NCBI GenBank assembly: GCA_008973525.1
Contig: WACJ01000132.1
Location: forward strand, 909,033-973,032
Origin: Stenopsyche tienmushanensis
Taxonomy: Eukaryota > Arthropoda > Insecta > Trichoptera > Stenopsychidae
Reading direction: 5' to 3'
Length of the DNA stretch: 64,000 bases
The notes under the pieces were generated by a model. That model made no database searches and had not been told where the DNA came from. It saw nothing but the letters and a program-made list of their open reading frames with translations. The translations under genes and the position numbers were made by a program. Of the stretch, positions 36,370 through 46,834 are shown piece after piece. Numbering within the stretch: the stretch's first letter is position 1; every line of letters begins with the position of its first letter.

Positions 36370-37003
36370 GTAGAGGCTCTCCAAGTCAAAAGCGAGCTGC
36401 TCTGCTAGAAATCAGCCCGCTTTTTGACTGGCGACGACCGATGTGTCGTCATGGACAATTTGAACCATTCATATTTTTTAATACAGATGTCAGTGACACT
36501 TTAAAATAATACTTGTACAGACAAACTCATAGTATATTTGTATTAAATTTCTTAAATCGAAGTGAAATCGTGAATTGTATGACTCTATGAAAACATATAA
36601 GATGTGATTTAATTTTCAAATAAGCATTATCTGTGATTGCACTGTGAAAAAGACAAATATATTTAAAGAAAAACATTTAATTAAACAATTATTCTTATAC
36701 TCGCATTCATTTTTGTTTCGTTCTTTCGTGAAGTCATGCGAGTGAAGAAAGAAGCATCGTTAGGATTAATAGACTCATATTAAATGTTGACAGCGTGGAA
36801 GAAAATCGGAACACGGAAAGGTCTGGCAATGTATCGGATAAAGAAGAGACGTTATAATATAGATTATTTTTTACTTAACAACCGATAATTTTATATTATT
36901 AGTTTAATTATATTAGTAGTTATAAATGTAAACAGATACATAACATGACATTTTTGATGTTCACTTTTATTTAAGCACTAATAGACTGAGAGCTGTGTGT
37001 GTA
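36370..37003 (+). other. SK: SK 3' UTR (start), no exact AATAAA
   Basis: AT-rich trailer after the SK stop. I find ATTAAA variants (for example about 36542) but no exact AATAAA before 37208, which lies in the MITE that follows. The true cleavage site cannot be fixed from sequence. Confidence 0.5.
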
Positions 37004-37384
37004 ACATGTGAATAATTTAGCAGTTGTATTCTGGCATGTTTCTGGACCATCATTATGACAGTCTGGCAACTGAGTGCCATTGGGTTTGGGTTACCAGACT
37101 ATTACCAGCTTGTTAAGATAATACCAGACTGGTTTAAATTTGCTGAAGCTAATCAGAAAATGATGTCAATTTAAAAAAGTTGGAACTAATCATTTTTAAT
37201 ACCTTATAATAAAAAACGCATTGCCTTAACAACACTTATAAATTATTGTTTATTTACTCATTTATAAAAAACTTAAAATAAATACTAGCATTCCCCTCGC
37301 AAACCCAAGAGCACTCAGTCGCCAGACTATCATAATAATAATCCAGAAACAAGCCAGAACACAACCATTAAATTATTCACATGT
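37004..37384. mobile_element. MITE with ~90-bp terminal inverted repeats near the SK 3' end
   Basis: Left arm 37004-37093 (ACATGTGAATAATTTA, TTCTGG, GTTTCTGGA, AGTCTGGCAACTGAGTGC) is the inverted match of the right arm 37295-37384 (GCACTCAGTCGCCAGACTAT, TCCAGAAAC, AAATTATTCACATGT). The centre, about 200 bp, is AT-rich and includes exact AATAAA signals at 37208-37213 and 37277-37282. No coding capacity. Confidence 0.8.
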
Positions 37385-38286
37385 ATTAGATGACATTCAA
37401 TTTATGCTGCCAGCTCTTGGTGTATAATTTTACATATGGTTGATTTATAATGCTTAAATTCCATTTAAAAAAATTTAATCACCCGTTATTTTAAGTGATT
37501 TATTTTTGCAAATTTATTCAAATCTGAACGCTTATAATATTTAGAATCGCATTTGAGCTTGCATCGCATCAAACGATAAGCAAAAATACAAATTTAGCGT
37601 TAATCACTAACCGTAAACGAATAAATCTTTAAGTAGCATCACATACAGTTCAGTAATACTTATTTTATAACATGTTTTTGAAGTTTTTGATAATTAGCAG
37701 CACGTTAAATTATATACATATACTTGCATAAATTTTCCTTAGGGAATTATTTTTATTTCTAAGCAAATCAATTTGAAATGTTTTCATTTTAATATATTCT
37801 GAATCAGGCCAAAAATGTATCGGAATGGTAATTTTAATGGATGTCGCGCACGAATTTGGAACCGAATGAATGCTTAAAACTTTAATTCAATCTTTTCTTC
37901 ATCGTGGTATTCGTGCCGATGATGATTAATATATATTTTTGCATCGCATAGATGTAAACGTGCATGTATCATCGTTTTGTATTTCACCGATCACAAAAAT
38001 CATTGCATTCTGAAAATGAATTAAAGACTTGAACGTTTAAATTGGCATCATTGTAAATATTTTGCACGGAATACGCTTATTTGCAAAGATGTGAAAATAT
38101 GTTAAAAGACTTGACTTAACAACTACTGGTTGGCACATGAAACTTTTTTATGTGCTTACTATTTTTTTACCATTATAATGGATGAGTCGTCAACTCGTCT
38201 CTAAGCTATATATGTCTTTAAAAATCTCATTACATCGTCTATTTTAAAACATGTAATATTAAATGATCTCGACTAATCATGACTCG

Positions 38287-38364
38287 GTACAATCTCTAGG
38301 AGAGATTGTACTATGTCAGTACGATATTTCAGTACAATCACTCCTAAACCTCTTCTGAAATATC
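38287..38364. repeat. two adjacent hairpins
   Basis: First: GTACAATCTC (38287-38296), 5-base loop, GAGATTGTAC (38302-38311), a perfect 10-bp stem. Second: GATATTTCAG (38323-38332), 22-base loop, CTGAAATATC (38355-38364), also a perfect 10-bp stem. Stems are too short for a typical pre-miRNA. Confidence 0.5.
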
Positions 38365-39394
38365 ATATTTTTATGATTGAGAATGTAACGACGTTAAATA
38401 CTTTTAAAGATGCACTTTGTAATGAGATTTATATATGTATATGTGTATGCAAAATCCATATATACTTACATGCGTGTGTATGTTTGCGAGTGCCTGTGAA
38501 AAAAGCCTGCTAATTACTTCGGATTTGAAGTATAAACGTTAGAGTGAGATTGGCCCAGAATTAGATTATATATTTATCATAAGTATATCTTCATATTAAA
38601 GCTGTTGTTGAAATTTTTCATTAAAAGAATTGTGCTACGATTGAAATATTTTATTAATTAAAAACGGTAGTGGAAGCATCTAATGCATTGTTGACAGTAG
38701 TTATTTAGGTATTTAAAAAGAACGTTTCTAAATGAATCGATATATATATATATTTATTTTCTTCATATTCAAAGTTATATTCACATAGAAGCGTAACTGA
38801 GCTAGGTCTTGGTTTAGATACGTTATCAATAAGTTGTTGCGATTTTCCATTTTGTAAGATTTTATTTGCACAAAATTGTAATAGTTATTTATAAATCGTT
38901 CAGTTTTTATGCACTTAAACAGTAATTTTCATAACTTTTAAAAATAGCCATTCTGAAATTTAAATAGTCGATATTTTAAGTTTGTGCTTGGCAACGCAAA
39001 GAAATATTTTTGTACAAATATCTTAATAAAGATAAACTAGATTAAATACTCTCTGTTATATTTCCAATATGATTATTAACTGTAAAATATAATTGATGCT
39101 AATTTAAGCCGAAATTTAGACTAATAAACATGTCCATTTTCAGATTGTCTGAAAAATACAACACAGTAATGTAATTATAACCAAGTGCTGCCAAGTTTTA
39201 GCACCAAAATAAACATATTTAAAAAGTTTTGATACTTTTAAATAAATTCTCAAACCATTTGATTACATTTAACGTAAAATAATGAACTGAATGTTATTGA
39301 CCGATGCGGAATAATTAAATTTGTATTACACAATTTTAATGTTTTTGTTCATCTTTTGCATTTTATAAACTATTTCAATTAATATAAGTATGGG

Positions 39395-39465
39395 GATATA
39401 CAAGGATCATCTAGAAAATAAGGTCACAACAATTATTTAGAATTGAAAAATGCTTGTATTTAATT
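39395..39465 (+). repeat. mariner-type MITE end, copy 1
   Basis: CAAGGATCATCTAGAAAATA followed by AGGTCACAACAATTATTTAG and TTGAAAAATGCTTGTATTTAAT. The same order is found at 47385-47455 inside a CREB3L intron. An AGAAA(G/A)TAAGGT terminus is familiar from mariner-derived repeats. Confidence 0.55.
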
Positions 39466-41510
39466 AAAAGTCATGATAGAGTCCAGAAAAGTTTGTCTTT
39501 CCTGTGCAAAATGATCCAAAATGTTCCCGTGTGAACATTCTGGGCATTCATCTCGCACGCAACAAACTTCAAGAAATATCAGAAATCTTCAAGTCAAGTC
39601 AAGTTCTTCAAAAACAAAAAAATTATCTCAACCTCAGGAGCTCTTGTATTCTTATTTTCTGGATGACTCCCGTATATATACATATATATTTATATACAGG
39701 AAAACCTCTCGAACTGACCGCTTCCCTCGTGAATGACCAATCCCTAATTTAATTAACTTAAACACAATAGAGATAGAAGTCTGCAAAGCGAGCACTAATT
39801 CCTAAGCAACATAAACCAACGATGGTCATTTTGAATGAGTTTTACTGCCTATATTTATATATACGTATATGAAAAAAGCTGGTTTTTCTCAAAACTACAC
39901 GGTAGTGGCCGCATGTGCTTGTTAGGCAATACGTCTACCTAATTTTAATGAACATTTTATATCAATAATAAAACAACGGCTGATCATAACCCGTTATGAA
40001 AATCAGTCATCTCTATATTTACTATTTCGCCGAAAATTGTCTTGTGTGGCCATACTAGAGAATCACCGGTGTAAACCTTAACAGGGTGTTTTATTATATT
40101 ATGTGATGATAATATAAATAATGAAGGCCTTCGAAAAATTTATGTAACTCATATTAAAATCAAGGACCATTATATTAAATTTCTGTACATAAACTGTATT
40201 TAATCTCACATCGTAAAATAATAGCATTATATCAAATTGTTATGATACTTGTATTATTTTCGTCTATTTTATGTATCTTTTGTAAACAGATGATAGTTCA
40301 ACTAAATTTAAAAAACTGATTTCGACGTAAGAATATTGTCATTATGAACTATCGTATATATATATATAAATTAATGCATAATTCATACATTTAATGAAAT
40401 CAATAGTTATGTAACAGTGAAGCTCAAATCTCATATTTATTAGATTTATGCTCAATTTTCGACGTCATATAAACAAAAAATCCTTCATCTGTTTATATTT
40501 TATAATGTCAATTAATCAAAATATTATGGTTGTCTTAGTTTTATTATAACAATACATAAGAAAAGTACTCGAGAGCTTTAAAACTGCCAAAAGTGAAATT
40601 CACTGAATACCCGTAATCGATCAAATTATCAGTTTTTGAAGCTTCGTTGATTGGATATAGATTTTTGTCAATATTTTCATCACTGTCACATAACTGATGA
40701 ACTTAAAAAAGTCCAGCTATATAACGTTAATTTGCACTCTCGTGAATATATCATGATCTTATGTAAGATTTCTATATATATTTTTTCTATTCGATAGTTG
40801 GAAATTATTAATGAATAGGTAATATGTGAGGAATTATCGATGACACCAATTTTAATCGTAAGATTTCTCGTATATCTAAAAATAATTAAAACGAGAGTAT
40901 AAAATTTAATCTTCAGATTTAACGCATTAAGATAACTATATTAAAGATGTATTTGAATAATGAGGACAATTTGATTCGTTAATAGGCTAACACCATAAAC
41001 TCTTTAACTCTACTTCTATTTTCCCTTACCTATCCTTAACCGTAATTGTTTATTAAATCTCTCCTAAATATACTTTCTGGTCGATATTAGCGTATTTAAA
41101 CTTTATCCCAAATATTACAATTTCTGCTCTATTTCATAAATTTTATATTCTTCATATAAAAAAGATATTTGTGTATTTATTATAAACATTTGAATGAAAC
41201 TCCTTCGATTATTACATTGCAAAAATATTTTTCTATTGATTTGTAAAGCATCATATTGTTAATCGAAATTGTAATTAACGAAACTACAATATGTATTAAG
41301 GTTTTAGTAGTTTTTGTGTGATTTTTTGGAAATTTATAACATGTTTTTTTTATGTTTTCATAATCCAAACCTTTGTAGCTATTATACTTCATAAAAGCCA
41401 ATAAAATCTACATGTATCTGATCGTTCGCTTTGCATCACAAAGAAAATGAATGATTGATTTATTATACAAGTGCTTATATTACAGTCAACAGCCGTATTT
41501 AATTGTTTAC

Positions 41511-41910
41511 TAATTGAAACTAGTTTATACTAGATGCCTTTTTTATATTTAGAATTACCAAGTTATAACTAAAATTAACTACTGGTACGTGTTTGGATTT
41601 TATATAAAACTGATTTAAACTTTTAACATTAATTAAAACTAATTTCTACAGGAGCGTGTATTAAATCCGAAGCCAATTATATTCTCTGGAATTGTTTTGT
41701 CAAGTTGAGATGAACTTTTTCTCTGGGTGCTGTTATTTGATTGACTAACAACTACAGCAGTTACCTCGTCGGAAAAATCTAATATTTCTGAATTATTTTC
41801 TTCTTCGTCTCGTATCTTATTTGTCTTCATCGAAACAATTTTAACTAAGCCATTTTGTCTAGTTAAAACTAGTTATAATAGATAAATCCAGTATAAACTA
41901 GTTCCAACTA
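41511..41910. mobile_element. foldback-type MITE (~400 bp)
   Basis: Left end TAATTGAAACTAGTTTATAC (41511-41530), continuing with TATAACTAAAATTAACTA (about 41563-41580). The right end reversed reads TAGTTGGAACTAGTTTATAC and then TATAACTAGTTTTAACTA. The arms are imperfect. Inside, on the minus strand, is a 63-codon frame (41830-41639) rich in Asp, Glu, Asn and Ser with no known domain. Confidence 0.55.
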
Positions 41911-43099
41911 TTTTAGACTCCATAAAATTAAAACACAATGAAAACAAATTAATTTAAAAGATATAAAATCATTAAAAATATATACAAAGCAAATCAGCAT
42001 GTTATTTTATATGTTACAAAGGTATCTTTAAAAACTTATCAACCTCGCTATTAATATTTTTTTAAGTTACAAATACAAAACATGTTTAATTTGCATTAGC
42101 TTTTTTTTAAATAAATAAAAAAAGTTTAAAAAAATAAAGACGATTAGCTCAATAGCTGTTTTCTACTAGATTAATATATACATAATAGTTTTTTGAATGT
42201 TATACCCACTCTCTAATGTTACATCAGTCCTGGAACTTAATAAATTGATTACTACTAAATTGTTAGCTTTAAGCCATGACCAAATCTGTAGAATGTATAT
42301 TATATTAAATAGAATTTAGATAGGAAATGATTGATATTTATAATTTGTTTGTTGAATTTTACATTATAGTAAAAACATATGTAAATAATAATTAAAAAAA
42401 AAAAAATAACGAATGACCACTTTAATAAAAATTAATACAATGCTTATTATAAACTATACATCGCTGTATATAAAAATATCTATCTGCCCGTCAGACGGGC
42501 AGTAGATATTCCTACATTTGTGATTATCTTTACTTGTAAATTGTAAAACATTTTCATAATTCACAAGTAGACACTGTTTTAACAAAGATAAAATTGTTTT
42601 ATTTCGTAGGTTTTTTCTTGTCGTGTAGAAAATATTCGGCGACGCAACTTCTACATTTAAAAAATGATAGACGGATTTATAGAGATTTAATTGAATTGTT
42701 AAATAACGAGGAATGGCTGAATAAACAAAAATGGAATACGCTTTTAGACTTGAGCGCAAATTGAAGCAACTGTTTAATTAATGTTTTATTTAACATACGG
42801 CATTTCAAATGTGTGCAAGCTGTTTTAACCTGACATTGACATTGATTCATTTAATATTCAATTTAATAGCATAACTTCAGCGACAATCAAACGAGACTGC
42901 TGCCCCGAGTCTCACAATATTAGCACACCACAACTTGTATGATAATAAACGTAATAATCCACAAAATATTAAACACCATTGATTTGATTTTAAATTTTGA
43001 AGATCTTCTAAGATCACATCAATACACCCACTTCTCGCTTAACACGGTACACCGTAACTATACGATTAACGGGTAGAATATCAGCTGAAAAAGAACGCG
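41911..43099. other. intergenic, no feature recognised
   Basis: AT-rich stretch before the Tigger remnant. A CTGCCCGTCAGACGGGCAG palindrome at 42485-42503 is the only structured spot. The left terminus of the Tigger element was not located. Confidence 0.4.
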
Positions 43100-43655
43100 G
43101 AATCTTTAATAAGTGCAAAACATATAAATCACAGGCATGATGCAAACATAGAAAAGGCGGAAAAGGCTCTTGTGATTTGGTTAGCGAATAATAACCAAAA
43201 AAGATCACCTATAGACAGTTCTACTACACGAGAAAAGGCTAAAAGTATTTTCAATAACATAATAATTAATCAAGACAATCAAAATACTGAATTCTTAGTG
43301 AGTAACGAACAGCTTGAGAAGTTTAAAAAGCGAAACTCTTTACACAACATAAAAATAAAAGGCGAAAGTAGATCCGGCGACACGAAAGCTGCAGAAAAAT
43401 ATGGAAACACATTTTCTAAATAATGATCCGGATATGGAACGAGCTTTGAAATTTCAACAAGAAAACAAACAATGCATTGCTATGTATGAAGAGATTTACA
43501 AGAACCTCAAAAAAGATAGACAAACACGAATTACTGATTTCTTGATACGACCAGCTGAACATATCGGAAGTGTGACTGAAAGCAGTAATGATATTCAGCA
43601 AAAAAAAGAAAGAATAATCCCCACGCTAATATTTTCTAGACAGTGCCATTGAATA
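43100..43655 (+). pseudogene. internally deleted Tigger/pogo transposase
   Basis: The N-terminal part matches the CENP-B-type DNA-binding domain of Tigger transposases: AEKALVIWLANNNQKRSPID (about 43158-43217), then STTREKAKSIFNNI, and LEKFKKRNSLHNIKIKGES (about 43314-43370). It jumps directly, with a frame change near 43400, to the C-terminal tail (PDMERALKFQQENKQCIAMY, about 43430-43488, and RQTRITDFL, about 43520-43546). The whole DDE catalytic core between them is missing, so it cannot transpose. Confidence 0.8.
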
Positions 43656-43671
43656 ATATTATCTACTAGCC

Positions 43672-43892
43672 GATACCCAGGGCGTTGCCGCCATAGAAGT
43701 TTTATTGCAATCGAATAAATGGTATGCAGCGCATTAAATACGGGCAAACAAACATTAATTTTTATATATTAAACTATACCTATGTTACTCGCGGAATCCT
43801 TAGCAATAAGTAGACGAAATTTTATCGCAATCCGATGAACGGTATGGCAGCGCATTTCTAACGAACAAACCCCAATTCATTTTTATATATTA
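43672..43892 (-). repeat. dispersed repeat terminus with two units (family of 7012-7290)
   Basis: Begins ACTAGCCGATACCCAGGGCG, then two units containing GCAATC(G/C)(A/G)AT, TGGTATG.CAGCGCAT and a GGCAAACAAACAT-like end, finishing TTTTTATATATTAGATG. Inverted relative to 7012-7290. The ACTAGCNGATACCC-type terminus is common in arthropod interspersed repeats; class not settled. Confidence 0.65.
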
Positions 43893-44250
43893 GATGTCTG
43901 AGAAAGCTGTCCGCAAATTACTTCTTCATATTCAAATCATACCTGACAAATAAAACATTCTACGTCAAATACGAAGATGAAGCCACCACACTGCACTATA
44001 TAAAATCCGGCGTCCCTCAAGACAGCATACTTGGTCCTATACATTCTATACACAGCTGACATTCCCACAACAGACACCACAACTGCCACCTTCGCCGACT
44101 ACACAGCTCTTCTTACCTCACATAAGGACCCCGCATCTCAACAACATACAAAAATGGTTCAAGAAGTGGCGCATAAATGTCTCACTAAATAACTGCGCAC
44201 TGCCACAAGCAGAAAGCTATAAAGCTATAGTCAAAAATATAAACGAAAAC
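43893..44250 (+). pseudogene. Jockey-type reverse transcriptase fragment
   Basis: Residues HYIKSGVPQDSILGPI (about 44001-44045), then ADIPTTDTTTATFADYTALL (about 44055-44115) place this at the palm of a Jockey LINE. The catalytic F-A-D-D is F-A-D-Y here. IQKWFKKWRINV (about 44148-44180) and NNCALPQAES (about 44190-44216) follow, with material between them missing. Several frameshifts; 5' and 3' ends absent. Confidence 0.8.
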
Positions 44251-46292
44251 TAAACACACACCCTAACTGCCTGGTCGAAGAGCTAACCAACCAAACATCC
44301 GAGACGCGTAGACTGAAAAGATTTTTAGTCCTATTTATAAAGAAATCGACTAGCCTTGCTTTATACGGTTACTTCCGTGTGTTAAGCGAAGGATGGGCAT
44401 ATTTATATTGCATCCAGAATTAAATTCAACAGGGATGTAGCAAACATGTGTAAGTAAATGGCCAATAAATAACATAGTTTATTTTAAATATTCAAATAAA
44501 CATCCTAATTCCTCGATTCTTCAAATTACAACGTGAATTTAACTTATTATTTGCCACATCTACGGTTACATTGATAAATTGGTTATACATAATTTCTATA
44601 ATTCCTAATCTAAAGAGAATAAAATATCAATTTCCAGATAAACATTTTAATACCAACATGAAAATTACAATACAAAATTGCAAGTACATAGAATGGTAAT
44701 ACAAAATTTTGTAAATTCAACAGATTACACTAGTGTTCAAATTTCAAAAATTGTCTAGACGAGGAACAATTCATTATATAATCATCAATTAAAACTGAAA
44801 TCCCATAAGTAAATAATGAAGAAACATTTACGATTTTATGAACAAATTTTACAAAGAAAATCGCGCATTCGGCGAGTCTTCGAGATGTCCTGATGATGCA
44901 CATTTTAGGCCATTTCACATAAACTAGATAAAAATACAATTGATTTAACGTTATATTCAAAACAAATCTTATTAGTTTGATACCCTCCCTTCGTCGATTA
45001 CTTCCCCCGCGATTCTCCCGGGGCGTTCAACTACGTCAATATTAAAATTATTTTTTATAGATAGTATTTATTCAAATTTATTAATAATTCTTCTTAAAAT
45101 CAATATTTGCACAGTAAAAGTATACACCCAAAATGATGCTGGATAAGAAATATATAATCTATCTTATATAAAATTAGACGAAAAATATTTGAAAATAGAC
45201 ATCTATACCGTACACATAATTTCATAAAAATTTACAAGAGATCATCTCAAAACAAATCGTCCTCTTATGATGTGTAATGCAATAACAGCAAACATCCTAT
45301 TTTTAACGGATTAATAATTATCTTACACTTAATCTATAATTTGTAGTTGTTTTCATCTTAATATTCAAGTAAGCGAAAAATAAAATTGTGGCATTATTAA
45401 ATAGTTAAATTTAATTATACATAGATTGAATATATGTCAAACGTCTTCAATTTATTGAATTCATTAAAATTAATTCGAACTTGTGGTATGATGTGGATAT
45501 AAATGATTTTTTAACAAATTCATTGACCACTGAATCTATCAATTGGGCACTCGTTTATAATTCTGAATGTGTAAAATATACATTTTATTATTTGCAGAAC
45601 TCTTAACTAGGTGTGGCCTTGCCCAAGCTTAGTGAAAGACAACAAGTATTAACGAATGACTAAATTAAGACATATTTATTGTTACAATTCAATAGAATCT
45701 ATTTAATACAATGTTTCATTTTACACTTAAGATGGAATTAAATCTTCTTCAATAATCAAAAATACATCGATAAATTAAATATAATATATATGATTTTTCA
45801 AAAATATAATATAATAACTAAATAAAATATTGTTGCACGAAATACATAAAACACATATATACAAAATATCTGTACAGCCTAAAATGTATTAGTAAAATAA
45901 ATATGAATAATATCAATTAGAAATGTAGGAATCTACATTATTTTCATTTTTTAGTTAGTATGTTTTTAAACATATTACAAGATAATTAAATGACTAAATT
46001 CACAAAATATATACCATAATATGAATTAGAAAATTACTTACAATTCTAAAACTAATTATTTTAAATTCATCACGATCAATTAAAACTAACTATACGTGAA
46101 AACATCTCATATATCATCAAGTAAAAATCCCTATATACAAACAAAACATTTTATAACTCCTCTATTTCTTCTTTCATGCAAAATGTAATTGTTGTAAATG
46201 ATAGAAAAAAATTGAATAAAATACTAATTACATTACATAATACGTTAACTAGCTACCGGCTTAAAAATAAAACATTTGTAAATCAATTCAAA
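44251..46292 (-). other. intergenic and CREB3L 3' UTR
   Basis: AT-rich. On the minus strand an exact AATAAA lies at 45680-45675, about 610 bases after the CREB3L stop, and others lie further on (45590-45580 region). Which is used is not known. A short GC-rich spot at 45003-45030 (CCCCCGCGATTCTCCCGGGG) is unexplained. Confidence 0.4.
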
Positions 46293-46834
46293 TTACTGAA
46301 GTTCTATATTGGTCATGACCATATTTCTGATCTTTGTGAAGTTCTTGTTATTATTCTTATCCTGACCAAAATTAGCAGGATCTATCTGCACAGTCTGGGG
46401 TGATAAATCAAGAAGTTCATTCAGCTTCCCAGATATATGTGCAAATGCAGATTTTTCCTCTAAAATTTCAATCTTTTCCATAGCCATATCATACAATTTA
46501 ATCCCTTCCTCTTTAAAATCCTTACTATCGATGATAGTCTCTTCCACTTCTTCGTGATGCGATAAAAACATTTCGTTTCCATCACATTCGGAATCGTATT
46601 CCAACTTTTCGAGCTTCACTGGGAAAATGTTTGGCATAGGCGATATACCTCTCCTAGGAGACGATCCTCCGTCGTCTATCGGAATGTCCATATATCCCGG
46701 TCGAGTGTAACGTCCACCCGGCGAAGGAATGGGACATTCCATTAAAGGATAATTATGATCGGACAACGGTTGTCCCAAAGATGAAATATCCTCAATGTTA
46801 ACAACATCCTCGACGGAGTCATCCATTGCAACAA
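46293..46834 (-). CDS. CREB3L: CREB3L terminal exon (lumenal tail, stop)
   Basis: 542 bp: completes a Val codon, then [20 protein letters not shown] and an acidic tail ending [11 protein letters not shown] with its stop at 46295-46293. Acceptor TTTTTTAG. One N-F-T glycosylation sequon lies near the end (KNFTK), suited to an ER-lumen location. Confidence 0.9.

Larger units (their letters stand above)
37385..41510. other. intergenic, no gene recognised
   Basis: AT-rich. Contains two adjacent small hairpins (38287-38364), a (TA)n run near 38745, a repeat near 39395-39465 shared with 47385-47455, and a TACAGGAAAACCTCTCGAAC pogo-like end near 39697. Nothing else supported. Confidence 0.5.
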
